From Zonotrichia leucophrys gambelii (Eukaryota > Chordata > Aves > Passeriformes > Passerellidae): a DNA stretch of 64,000 nucleotides. The notes beneath the pieces were generated by a model, which worked only from the letters and a program-made list of their open reading frames with translations, had not been told where the DNA came from and did no database searches. The stretch spans positions 19,284,038 through 19,348,037 of the forward strand of contig NC_088173.1 of NCBI RefSeq assembly GCF_028769735.1, given 5' to 3'. Of the stretch, positions 10,682 to 24,300 are shown in pieces. Each line of letters opens with the position of its first letter. Positions within the stretch are counted from its first letter, which is position 1. A program made the position numbers and the translations under genes.

Positions 10682-13600
10682 AGATGATCAGACATGCAAT
10701 TCTGGCTGGAGAGGAGGTAAAACTTCCACTGGTCTAGAGTCCAGGAAAATTGAAAGAGAGGGAAAGTTTAAAGCATTTACATATGTTGAATAGCCCCACT
10801 TCTTCAGAGTTAACACATGGCTACAAAAGTCCATTTTTATGTCCTCAAGATGAAGGAAAAAGGGTGTGCATAATAGAATTTAACAGAGCTATCAATTCTT
10901 CAAAAAGATAAATTATATGGCCATGCGAAGCACTTAGGATATTTTAAAGGCACAATGCAGATAATGGAATTCAAGGTAAAAGTACTGAAACTCTTTGATT
11001 CATGTGATTTTTTTTTCAACAGCCCCCTTTCAATGATAAGGCTGAAATATTTACCTAGTAAAAACTTCAGCCGTAGCTGAATTTCTGTTGTAGCCTCTGT
11101 GGCCCAATCAGACAGACCTAATTACAATCATACTTTTAATGAAGTACTTGGAGACAAGGGACCAACTTCTGTGTTAGAACCATCCATGTATGTAGATGAG
11201 CAAAGACTTCTGAGAAACATCTGTAACCTAGGGAAGCTGTGAACTGAGCTTCCCCAGATCTTTAGTCCCACTTTTTCTCCCCAGTTTTATTTTCAACTGT
11301 AGGTCCTGAGATGAATCTTAGTAGATACTTCATATAGTTCTGAGGCATTGCAATAGGATCAGCTCAAATGGAAGTAAGAATTTAATTTAGAAATTCAGAA
11401 ATTCACTGGAAGAAGAATAGAGACTAAAAAAGTTAATAATCAGGAGCACTCAGAACTCTTAATTAAGGGGAAAAACTGAAAGAAAAAAGTAAAATGTTCA
11501 GCACTGAAGCAAATCAGAACTGGGTGGTTTTTTGGTCTCGATACAGCTGTTTGAAAGACATTAAGCTCAAAATTAACTGTGGTCTATCATGTGACAATAC
11601 ATCAGACTAGCTTGCTTGAAATTGTCCTTTTTCAGCTGGAAAACATAACTTTATCTCAATACTCCAAATATCCACAAAGTTTCAGCATATGCACATATAA
11701 CTTTTCTGTATATTTAATATATAAATACTTTATTGTATACAAGTATGTCACTGTTTATATATAATTTAGGTCATCTAAGCAGACATTTTAGAAGCAGTTT
11801 GCCTAATGCATGGCATATGAATGTATGATTCTGGCACAACAATATACTTTTGTTGATAGCAACAAAATTAGAAATGGTAATAACATCATATTTTCCACTT
11901 GAAGATTAATTTTGATATTCCAACCATCTACATTTCCCCGAAAATGTTTTCTGACAAAAATTCTGCTTATGATCTCTGGCCAAAGGAGATTGCTTAGATA
12001 AGAGAAAGGGGAGCAAGCTGTTTTAGGGCAGAAAACTGAAAAATGAGTAACTTATACTTAACAGTTGCCTTTCTTTGGTATTGTTGTTGTAAAGAGGGTT
12101 CAATTCCAGCAATGTCTCACTAACAACACAAATTGCAGCACTTAAAAGGAGATTAACTTTTTAACTTAAATTAGCAACAAGAACATTTGAAAGTTACAGT
12201 TCACTTTCTAAATTTTATAATTAATTTTTTAATGTTGATAATAGAGATTATTAATCCCTATCAGTTCGACTTTTCACTCCACAGGATGCCGGCTGAAACT
12301 TATTCTATTTTTGTGAAATTACTTAACATTCATCTTTATTTAAGTCAGTTAAAACAACACAATTTTAGTTCCCGTCAAAATTTGACTTGCTTAGTTGATG
12401 ACAGCAACAGTTCTGGTCACTTCTCTGGCTGGACAGAGAAAATCCTGTAAAATTACTACTTTCACCTTCTTCTGCATCTTTGGCCTGAATATTTGCAGAC
12501 CTACTGTCCAATACCTCTTAGTTATTTTATTTTTCATCATAATCATCCTCAATTTTTTAATTTATTTATTACAGACAGACTAAGGTAAAAAAACAAAAAA
12601 GGGGACAATTTAGCATTGTAAATGAGGTGTTGAATATAGAAGAAACTTAGCTGTCTCCAACACTACTATGTTTATCCAACAAGTGCTGAAAGTAAGTAGG
12701 AGTGTCATGTCTTGAGACCTTTTTATTTGCATTTGCCAAGTCACATGGCGCTGCGCCCGGCCAGCAGCATCCCACAAATGCCCATCTATGGCCCTGTCAC
12801 TGCAAGTGCAGCACTGCAGCGCTGCCCTGCACTGCTGCTGACCCCGCCACGCACAGCCAGAGACCACATTCTGGGTATCTCTACAAAAGGGTGACAGGCA
12901 AAAATGAGGCTGCTCAGCACTCCCACTAAGCTTGACTTGAGGCTGCAGGAATATGCATGCCTGTAAATCAGGGTTTATTAGCCCAGGACAGTACTGATTC
13001 AGGTTGAACAGCTGTTGGTCAGCTTAGAATCCACCTAAATTAAGTGTTTGTTTGCTTAAAAAATAGCATGCAAACACAACCATTATCACATCAGTCCATG
13101 GGGCAAAAAACCCACAAAGCTCAGCTTTGAGTAAATTTTCATGCCAGTTGCAAAAGTGCACAATCCTTGTCTGCAAAGGCATGTTCTCTACCTCAGAGCT
13201 ATTCTTTTAACATCAGACACTGCCATATTATTTTCTTGAGGAGAGGTATTCTAGAGATGTGTCATTATGAAGGAGAAAAGGAGAGGAAACAATAACAATT
13301 CACCAGTGTTTCTTTGGAATGACACCCTCAGTGGTGGAAGTTCTACATAGGTAGATCCTCTGCTGTGACAAAGGCAGAAATTATGAAAATTATTAATTTC
13401 TCATTAGTAGGGAAACAAAGAAGGGAATTAAAAGAGTTTGGTTTTTGGATGAGATTACAAGGAAAACTAATTTAATTGTAATTACATCCTCTTTCCAATT
13501 AGCTGAAATATGTTTTGTAATTTTAAAGGGCACACATGCATTCAGGAAACACATTAAGCTTGACTAAACAATAGAGCATAAACTTATTTTCTCATGTGGA

Positions 13601-16600
13601 ATTTTTTATTTTGCCAAATAATTAATTATAACAATATAAGAATGAACATATAAAAGTACTTTCTTAGCAAATTCAATCAGTAAACAATAAAGGTAAGTAA
13701 TTAGAAAAAAAATCATAGCTAGAGTAAAATGAATATTGAGAAACTCCATCAACTCACTGAAAAGCAGGCCTAGTACTACATAAATATGTTCAAAAGTTCT
13801 GCTTTAGAATTCATAATGATTTTCCAATACCAGGTACTATTAACCAAGATATTAAAATACATTTTCAGATGATCTGATAGGTATGCTAAGAAAGTTCCAA
13901 AATGCAAGCAGCAAGGCAGTAAGATGTTAATGAAAACAGACATCAGTTGCAACCGAGGTGAGGTTTCTGAGCCATGCTGCCTGCGAGAGCAGCTCCATGC
14001 ATGGGTTTGGTACTGGGCACTCAGAACATGCTCAGTAAGGTGATGACTTTCAGAGCTAAGGGATAGCAAGAAACATTTGAAAACAGACGTCAAAAGCAAA
14101 GAGTAGGGACATGAGACATTCGGTTTCTTGGTGGACAACAATGGTTGCCAATATGTACACCACAGTTTAATAGCTACTTGAGAAACCATATTTTGAGGTA
14201 TGCGCTTGGTTTAAGTTACAATAGGCTGGTTTTATATTTTTATCCCATTTTCATAATGCTTCTTCTTCCTGATAATCTGTGTATCACACTGCTTTGAAAA
14301 CAGAGCAGTATGTGACTGAGAATTAAACAGGTAACAACCCACATCAGGAACTGCAACTCCAAGTGCCTGAACAGAGTGGAGTAAAGGAGCGACACAGGAA
14401 GTGGTTGCACACCTCTCCAAGTCTCAACAAGACCTGGCTACTGAATTGCAGACAACATTACAGCAGATGGCATTCCCAGGAATGCAGTAAATCCTTCATA
14501 CTTAACTTCTGTCCTAGGCTCATTCACATATTCCCAGTATTAGGGTATGTACCAGCTTTACTTTTATCTTACATTACAAAGCTTATTTAGAGAAACAATG
14601 TCCCTCTTCTGGGAAGCATCTCACTGTTTGCAGTCTAATCATCAACTTTGTGTACTTTTAAACACAAAAGTTCATATGGAAGCCCTTCTATCCAAACTAC
14701 CTCTCTTGGAAGGGGAAGTTCCCAAAAGGAAGAGAAATGCTGTTGTAGCCTTGAAGCCTTTGTATATGAAATGAACCCTATTGAGTTATGCCTACCATGA
14801 AGTATGCAAGGACATTGAAATGTAGGCAGTGTTTTACAACACAGTACACAAAGTAAATGGAAATAAATGACCACAGGTAAAGAGCCAAGACTAAGTGATG
14901 TTTTCTATAACATTTTAAAATTCCAAATTTTGTCCCTCTGATCTCAATAAAATAAAATGGAAAACGGACAAAGAAAGGCAATTTTTGTTTGAAAGAAAGA
15001 GTCCTATTTATCTCAGGTTGTGGAAGAATAACGAGCTCCCTTCTGCCTCAAGTCATTCCTGAGCAAAAGCAGATCAGCCCCTTCACAATCCTATCAGTGA
15101 CCTGCTTTTTGAGAAACAGATGGTGCAGTTCTACAGAAATATACAAAACATACCACTGAAACGAAGGTACAGGAATATTTTAAATGAAAAATTATCAGAA
15201 TTAAGCACAATTTAAAAATGTTGAGCTATTTTTCTAAGTTAAGCTTCAAAAACAATGCCAGAAAATGCCTGTATATTTGGGGTAACAACTGCTCATCTCC
15301 ATAAACTCTACTTTCCAAAGAAGATCTAGCTTCTAACTCAATACTGTTGCTTCAGAATTATGCCAGAGCTCTACCAAAAGGGAGACAGTCACTATCACAC
15401 TGTATCAAATGGCAGGAGCTCTTCTCACTGAGTTCAATGTCAGCAGCTCTCCATGTATAGATGTATTTTGTATATGTGTACATTTAGATATATTTATCTC
15501 TAAACTTTGGCATTTATACAATAAATACCAGGATGAATTTTTCCATAATTTTTAAATTTATTAAAATTGGAATGTATCACATATATTTATATCTTTCTAG
15601 CTCCTGGGCAGCCAAACTGGATACCTGCTTCTGCATCTGTGGTTCCCAGCAGCTGTTAGGACAGATCTGCCAGGTAGCTCTTAAAGACATTTAATTTGCT
15701 TTCTACAAGTACAACATGGGGAATTTTGCTGATATAGTACCTGTTGAAAATTAGTAATTTTTTAACTACTTCTGACAGCTACTATTTAAGAGACTAAAAT
15801 ATACATACCAACTTATCCAAAATGTGATAGCAAACTCTGATACCTGGAATTCTACTCTTGACAAAATTCCTAATACAATTTAAAATTTTCCACCAAACTT
15901 ACCGATTACTGAGTTGTTAAAAATGAAAAAACCCAAATCCTAAATTAATCTGCCAGTAAATTAATTACCAGATGTACTGAAAAGAAATACTCAGAATACA
16001 AAAGTAACTCAGACTGAAATATCCACTGAATAAATATTTGCTTATTTTTAGAAATGTTAAAGATCTACATATATGTCAAGGCAAGAATGTGAAGTAAAGG
16101 GAGAATAGTTGCCTCTTTTAACAAGAACTGCTATGTATCCAACACACAGACAGCCTCCAGACCGTATCATTACAAATGAATTTAGACAACTTTTAGGTTT
16201 TATAAGACTGAACAGTCCCTTAGATTGTGGGAGGAAAAAAAAAAAGAGACTGTTTTAAATGCTGCAGGGGTTCATATTTATGTAAGACTAGAATTAGTCT
16301 TACATTACTACAACTAGAATTATCAGTTAAAATAAAAATGGGGGGCAGACAGGTGATGGAGGGGACAGGATGGAGGAATAACAACAACACACAGAAACCA
16401 GCACCAGTTTGGGTTCTAGCAGGAAAATATTCAGAGGTATATTTTGTCTATACTAACATTACAGGGAGGATGCAGGTTGTCATTACAATTTAAACCTCAT
16501 GCTGGGTAGCTTGATGAAGAACTGTAACTAGGAACCAACTCCAGCAGCTGCAACACTTTAACATTTTTATTACCTTCCCCTCAAAGCTTAACAATCTGAA

Positions 16601-19600
16601 AATGCAGATTTACAGAAATATTTTCTGTATTTCAGGTTGATATACAGGAGCATTTATAATTAGTTTCAATGTAAGGTAATACACTCCTAGAAGAAGAAAT
16701 ACGGTGCAAGAACTAACACAGGGACTGTGTTATGAGCACACTGTGAAGCTGAGCTTTTCATCTAAGAAACTTCATACACCCAGATGAGAAGTGTAAACCA
16801 TCTGCATTCTTTGTGGACTCTTTTGTAAGGAAGTCCTGCTCTAATTTGGCTGTTAAAAACCTTTCTATCTATCCTAAAAAGTGGCAGTTGTAGCTGTGCC
16901 CATTTTCCACTCTGGTTTGGTTATCTGTCAAACACATCAAGGTAATTTCTGTGCTAAGGAAACCAGCAGTGGAGAGGGTGCCAGAATTCAGCAAACATGA
17001 GCCATTCTTTCAGAGACAGGAACCATTTTTTACCCCTCAATACCACTGCGGGGACATTTTTCAAAACATGCACCAGTGAGATAACACATTTAGCTTGGGT
17101 ACAGAAAGAGAGGAAATGGTGCTCTTGTGCACATTCATTTTCCCAAAAGTCATAAAGATACAATACAGCTTTAGTAAAAATGCTAAACTTCATATCTCTG
17201 GTAGGGTTAGATCATAAGAATTGGTCTGGTAGTCAAAAACCTGTCAGGCTTGGTTTTTCAATTGTGTTGCACAACTAATGCACAGGCTATCCAGTGACAC
17301 ATACAGCAGGTAAAATATTACACAGGCAACAGGTTTTACTGAGAAAGAAGGCTAAAAGTGTTATGTTATTAAGAGGTAAATTGCACCAAGACATTAATTA
17401 CAATGCAGGTTCCAATCAGCTGAATCAGCCCAAAGTGTAGGAAATCATTACTCGGAATGCAGGAATGAACTGGCCTGCAAACAGAAAAAGAGGTCTTCTG
17501 ACTGTGATTATGCCATACTAAATTATGTTCTGTGCTGACTGGTATATATTCAAAGAAAATATGGTTTGGAAAAAAATTAAGTATGAAAGACTGTGTTAGC
17601 CTAAAACCAAAAGTGAACAGAATAAAAAGATGTAGTACTATATATCTTCTCACTGGAACAATACATGCACAGTTGTCTTTTTTAATTCACATATTTATTT
17701 TAAATGTAATGTATTTGATTAACAAGATGCTGTATAAATCATCACATCTTATTACTACTGATCACCAGAGTTAGGAGATTCGCTTATTTTTATGCCACTC
17801 AATAACTGTTACAGTGGGCTTAAAATTGAATTTCCAGGTCTTCAGTATTAACATTCCAGTATCTGTCAAGTGTGTTCTTTGGGTTACATATAAAGCTGAC
17901 TGCTTTGTACTATTGAAAGAGATTTTCTTTGTGAGGAAGAATGGATAATATACTAAAAAAGGGATAAAAACTGAGTAGCTACTGGGTGTTCTGCCATTAA
18001 AGGGAGCACACAGTTGCTCACAATGTGTTTTTAGGAAAATTAAAATTTCAACACTATTAAAAACACTCACAAAACTAAGGTGCTTTTAGAACTTAAGTTC
18101 TAGGCCCTTTTATCAGCTACTCTGTATTCACAAACAGGTCTGATATCTGAGCAGGTAGCTGCCTTGTGTAAAGCTGGGATATTACCAGCTGACACATCAG
18201 TACTTTACGAAACTTAGTGGAGGCACCCTATTCTTAAACCACCATATGAAAAGGAACAACTGAAAATGAAATAAATACATAAGAATTGGTATTTAAATGA
18301 AATAATTATATACTTCTGCTATTCCATTACAACAACATATGACAGACTTATTTTAGGTGTCAGCCATCTTAAATGCCATAAGAGTTTAGTGCTATACCAT
18401 TCTTCCTGAAGTCCTTCTGTGCACACAAAAATAATCCCCTCCAAAACATACACTAACTTTTATGGAAGAAGGAGATGTACCACCAAGTAAAACCAACTGC
18501 TAAAGACAGTAAAAATCTTTCAGCCCTGTAGTCAGGAGCATTGGAAACTGAAAATAACATTGCAGCATTGCCCAGAGATTTTGTGACATTTATTCAACCA
18601 ATACAATCCTAACATAATTATAACTTAGGCTTGGTACAGCAGAAGATGCTATATCCCCCAAAATAAAATAATTTACAGGGCACTGTCACACCTTATCTAG
18701 CCAGACATGCAATTCAGAACTGTGAGTTTGGAGGCTGAACCTTTTGTTTGTTTTTTAAAAGGTGTCATCCCCGATGTATAAAGAGACAAGAAAAATTATG
18801 ATACCCAAAATGTTGCTAAAGCACCCTCAGATATGAAGGGATGCTACTTTTTGCAAGGGTAGTGTAAACACAATTCCCCCACTGCTTGGCTAAAACAAAC
18901 AAACAAAAAAATCTTTCAGCAGTATTACTGTATTTATTCAGTAAAATCCAGTATTATTCAGCAAAATCCACCTACAGTACACAGATGTCACTGCAGTCAA
19001 AACCTGCTTTTAAGTAGTCAGAATATATTATGTGCCTGAACACTTAAATAGACCTGACCAGTACTAATTACATTCCTTGTCGCCAAAAATAGAAACAATG
19101 CATACTGTTGTTACATGAATTTGGACACCAACATACAACCTGAATTAGCTTTTTGCAATGGCAACACATAATTTTAAACAGAATTTTGCTCGTAAAGAGA
19201 TATAGTAATGTAATGGTGATATTTTTATTTCAAAACTGCTAGCTAAGTGTACAGTATATTGTTCTGGAAAGCTTAAATGGAATACCTTATGCATAAATGG
19301 CAGAGCAAATAATTTCTTTTGTACTTCAGAGTGAAAATACATTCCATAAAGATGATTCACTTCAGGTACTATTTGTTTTTTACTACAGCAAACAACCTTG
19401 AGTATGGGAGACATCTAGTAAAGACTTCTTCTCTGAATTAAGCTGCACCTTAAGTGATGTATAATCACATAAAAAAGAAGGAATCATACAGGCAAACATG
19501 TGATGATAAACATTTGTTATAGACAAATACTGTGCCAATGAGTATGAATGGCTGGCTCCTTCCCCAAAATTGTTTTGAATCTTGCTTAGCTCCCAGTGAA

Positions 19601-20939
19601 AGCAGCCAGACATCTTATACAGAGAAAACAAAAGGAAGAACTGTATTTTCATTTCTTCCCAAATGAAATTGTGACCAGCATGGTGAGCAGTCAAAAACAA
19701 GTACCCTGATGCTTCTCCTAAGGGAACAGTAAGGACATATCTGCATTTGGGTTTTTGCTTGTGTCAGAAATGTGCTTTTGAAACAAATTTCCAATCATTT
19801 CCCACTTCCTTTTTCTCTGGTTTGCATCCGTGAGAAGCCTCTCGAGAACCTGAACTCCTTTCCTATCAGGTGAAATGAACTAACCAACCCGAGCCACTTA
19901 TGAGTCCATGGAAGAGACTAGAGCTAGTCCAAAAGGAAAAACCAAAATCCCAAAGCTCAATGACCCTGAAGTGTGCAGATACAACACCCTCAGCATGTTT
20001 CTTCACTCTGTGGAGCCACCCTTGTTTCTGTGCACTATTTGCTAATGTAGGCTATACATAGAATAAACTACCATGAAGTGATAGTCAAACCATACAATCT
20101 AAGGGGCTTTTAAAACTAAGTGTGTATACCACAAAAGGTTCTGGCTTTATATTTTGTCTGTCAATTTCTGGTAAGTCAAACACATCTCTTTCTAAACAAA
20201 TACACTGAAAATTATTTTATTTGATTTACAGGGTTTTCTTTAAAGGATTTCTTTACCGTTTCAAAGTGTACAACACACTGATGTGTAATATATGTCAAAA
20301 ATAGTGTAATATATGTCAAAAATAATCTTGCATATTATTTAACATTTACATACTCAGAGACAATGTATTGACCTATCCTAGTTAGCAATTTTACTATTGC
20401 TATGTTGTTGTACAGATTTTCCTATTTGATTGCCTGCAGTTGACCTCTAGAAATCAATTCCACTCCTCCCATCTGCCCTGCAGTAAAAACCTCCCAGACA
20501 AAACAAACGTGTCTTTTTTGCTATCAGTCTGATCACAGAGTAGTTTGTATAAAGCTAGTTACAAAGTGTATTTCTCAGGATTTAAAACCATTTTGTCTGA
20601 CAATTATGAAGATTCTCTCTTTATGGACTCAGTATTTTGATGACTCATGCACTTTCTTAGCCTGGAGCTGGACACTCTCAGAAAGAATATTAGAAACAGC
20701 ACTTGTCAGATTTAAGGGTTCCAAGTTATATTTTTCCATATTTATTAGGATAAGATTTATGTTAAAATGAACATTCCAGAATGGATGACAAGAAGAGTGG
20801 TTTATCTACTCCTATAGTAAAGTTTATGTAGTTTATCTTGACCAACAGCAGTTTGTTTTGTCCTTATTGTCACTGTTGTAAAAGGTTTTTACATTGAACT
20901 GCATATGTACTTTATTCCTGCCAACGTTCCTTGCCCACA
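10682..20939. other. PALLD intron upstream of the proline-rich exon
   Basis: Long AT-rich intron without recognised exons. A GC-richer patch at about 12745-12870 stands out. Otherwise only short chance reading frames. Confidence 0.7.
20283..20324 (+). repeat. Exact 21-bp tandem duplication
   Basis: Two adjacent identical 21-nt units beginning GTGTAATATATGTC (20283-20303 and 20304-20324). Confidence 0.95.
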
Positions 20940-21005
20940 GCAGGAAGGTTGAAACTAAATATTCTTTAAGGTCCCCTCCAACCCAAACTGTTACACAATT
21001 CTATG
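20940..21005 (+). mobile_element. Short CR1 3' terminus, plus orientation
   Basis: TTTAAGGTCCCCTCCAACCC followed by AAACTGTTACACAATTCTATG matches the last 60-odd bases of CR1 in sense orientation. Only the extreme 3' end remains. It lies about 230 bp from the large inverted repeat at 21233. Confidence 0.8.
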
Positions 21006-21166
21006 TATAAATTGTTTCCTTCACATAAGTAGACTACTAAAATTACATTTGGAAACTGTTGGTAAGTCACTGTTAGTAAACTGAAATTAGAAAAAAGTAA
21101 TCTATGCTTTGTTTCTATCATTCTAAGTACTAGCAAGATGTAGAAACTGCAATACATATCTCTCAC

Positions 21167-21233
21167 AATTAATCCAACATTGTAGTAAATTACTTATTAA
21201 TTATTATTACTTATTCATTAATTAATCCAACAT
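21167..21233. repeat. Duplicated AATTAATCCAACAT beside the inverted repeat
   Basis: The 14-mer occurs exactly at 21167-21180 and 21220-21233, a 53-bp offset, and each copy is followed by a version of AGTAAATTAC. The second copy runs straight into the left arm of the hairpin. This looks like a local duplication formed with, or just before, the palindrome. Confidence 0.8.
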
Positions 21234-21320
21234 GAAGTAAATTACACTTGGAGTCCAAGCTGTTGTGATACTTCTCTACAAGTATCACAACAGCTTGGAC
21301 TCCAAGTGTAATTTACTTCA
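21233..21320. repeat. Perfect 41-bp inverted repeat with a 6-nt loop
   Basis: The left arm 21233-21273 is the exact reverse complement of the right arm 21280-21320; the loop is CTCTAC (21274-21279). The arms begin TGAAGTAAATTACACTTGGA. Pairing stops at once on both sides (A opposite A outside, C opposite C inside). An RNA from either strand would form an 88-nt hairpin. Perfect identity implies recent origin or strong conversion. No transposase ends or target duplication are obvious. Confidence 0.97.
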
Positions 21321-24300
21321 AAAACTGCTGAGATAGAGAAAGGGAAAAGTCAGGCTGTGCTTTGATAAATGACCAATAGTTTCATACGAAATATGTAATT
21401 TAGGACTTCCATGTAACTTCAGTAACAGAAGGATATTGACAATAACAATATTGGAAACACTAAAGTCAGCATCACTGGGGATCATATGGTTCTTCTTTTT
21501 TCACTATGAATTTCCACATGATCCTGATCCTCTCAGCAACACTCAGATCATGGTATAATGCTGGTCTGCCTTCTCATCTGCCTCCCTGCCTCTTCCCTTG
21601 GGCTACCAGCACATCTTCACCACCCCATGTGAGCTTCAGAAGGCCTGCCTAGGGTGTACCAAAATTCATGACTTTACCTTCTATCTCACTGCATATTCTA
21701 GCTTCTCTGGAAAACCATGATTCATTCTTGGGAAAACACTGGTCTAAAATAACCTCACCTACTGCAGTTTTCTACCATGAACTCAAGGAAAGTTATTTGA
21801 TGTGTTTAAACCTGCATGACCCTTGTGTCTCTGGGCCAGTTTACTTAAGCTACTCTGTAGCCACAAATAAAATTTACACAGTACATTGACCTTGTTTCTC
21901 ACTTGAAGGATCCTCCTAGTTCTATCCTGTTTCAGGTAGAAACCTCAAGCATAGCACTCAATGAAAGTATACACAATAACAAAAGCATTTGGATGATTTG
22001 AGGTCAGTTAATTGATTAGACAAATCATATAAAATATGCAGAAAAATGAGTAAAAAACCAAACATCTATAAAAAACCAAAAATAATTTTAAAATTTGGTA
22101 ATTTTTGTCATAAAGGTACAAAATAAAGAAAGGACATTCAAGTTCTCCAACTAGTTGCGCTATATATATCAGGGAAAGTGTGCACCCAGAACTGCAGAAA
22201 GATTTTGCTGCTTTGTATTTCTGTTTGGAGGAAAACAAGTCCATTCCCCTACAGTCATCCTCTTTCTCATGCCAAGACTGTAATGAGTCCATGCACTCAG
22301 ACTTACCACATTAATTACATTCTCACGCCCTAAAGGCAGCATTGTTTGAAGCTGTCCATTTTTTGGTCATTTCATAAACCTTCAGAGACTGAAGTTTTCC
22401 AAATGAATTTTAAGACTTCAATATTCAAGTTACTTAAAAAATCAGTAATCCAGAAGGCCTTAGTTTAAAAAATGGGGAAACAAACTTTGATAGCACATAA
22501 TTCTTGCAGTACATGTCCAGGCAATACTTCACAGATTAGTTACGTCTGATCTTCTACACTAGGGAGAACGTTTTCCTGCAAGAGCCTAATACTAGAAATG
22601 GCATCTCATGATTCAAGATTTTTTGTTTGATTTAAATTTGTCTAATGTTTAAAATCTAACCTGAAATTAAGAGGAATGAGTAAGGCAAAAGTCCTAGTTT
22701 CATATAATCCATAATTGCAGGAAATGTTTTTTGACCCTTGGTTGACTCAAAATTTTTTCTCATGATTTTTAGCAGCATGATCTACTTCCCCAATGAATCA
22801 CTCAGAATGAATGAGAAGAGATCTGCATACTTGGAAATAGCAACAGAATCTCACAATCATTTTCAAATCTTCTAAACATTAGACAGCTTTATATTGCTGA
22901 AACAAGCTCCAGATGTGTAAAACAGTAATATTTGATTTGTGATATGACTAAAAGATCGCTTGCCTTTTTCTACTGGCCTTCAGTTTGATGTCATGTTGCT
23001 CTAATACTTCTAGTCAAAAGGAGATACATAGGCAAATGTTCTCATCACTCTTCTTTGGCATCTCACATAACTAGTAGTACAGCCTCCTAGAGAGACAGGG
23101 AAAGCCCCAGGGTGCAGTTCAGAGTGTGTAAATTTGATGCTAAACGTCAGAATGTATGAAGACTCCCTCAAAAGCATTTTAGAAGTCATCCCAATAAACC
23201 ACAGGCTTCAAAATGAAGACAGACAACTCAGATATAAGCAGAACATACATAAAATGTTTCATGCATCCTCAATAATGCAGATAAAAATAACACAACCCAA
23301 AATTCTTTCTCCCACCCACAACTTAGTCGCTCATGAGACAACTGAAGAACTCATAATACATCACATGGTGTCACAATCACACTAGACTTAGCATTTAATT
23401 TATTAAAGTACCTTTTTCCCCATATACATTATGAGTTAGTTACCTTATTACAGCTAGGATTAGTATACCTTATGACAGCTCTTATTTATCAATTAACAAA
23501 TGTATTCAGTATTCTTGCTGAGGAATATTCTTTTAGGTGGAATTAGTATCAGGGAGGATCCATAGTTCCAACACTACCACACCCAGCTAGTGTCACCATG
23601 TAGGAGTAGAATTAACAGAAAAGGTCAAATTGTTTAACAGCATTATGAAGTAACATTGTTAGAGTCAGGAAGAAATCTTGTGATTATTTATCAACACCAT
23701 CAGCTGTAGAACAAAGACTTGAACAAAAGCCAGGAGGGAAAAAACTACTAGTTTAAAAGTAGACTCATTTATTCATTTAAAAAGCAGTACTAAAGAAAGT
23801 CAGGGAAGGTGATGAACAAAGATATGCCAAACTGATTTCAAACCCTGCCAAAAAAGCACAGTATCACACTATATTCTGTATGAAGAAGAATGTGAATATT
23901 TCAGACCAGAAGATCAGACTGCAACAGGAATGTCAAGCTTGGTTTTAATCACACCAATCTTGCCAATTAGTTTAAAGTGAGACATGTGCAGTGCCTAGAC
24001 TAAAAAGACTCAGATCAATGTACTTAACTTCCTTGTACTTTATGTTCCCTAAACAATCAGCAAAATAGTTCAATTAAAATGTTAAACAATGTTTTTCAGC
24101 ACAGAAATACATATCTTGGAAGTACAAATGTAAAAGAAATACCCTAGTCTTTTTTATGCACCAGGAGCAAATCAAGCATTTACTTTTCCCAAGTTCAACC
24201 TCTTATTTCTGTAAGATGCCCCCAAATCTTTTTATAATTCTTTCAATTGCATATAAACATAATCTCCTGGTATTAGTATATTAGCTTGGCTAAATATAGA

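Noticed and set aside
9997..10793. Plus-strand open frames rich in Gly/Glu/Arg opposite the palladin exon
   Set aside because: They are antisense shadows of the proline-rich coding sequence, whose CCN codons read as GG-rich triplets in reverse.
13776..14189. 137-codon minus-strand frame in the intron, and similar frames at 58153-58566 and 58589-58951 on the plus strand
   Set aside because: Lengths are within what chance gives in 64 kb read in six frames, and no domain or splice context supports them.
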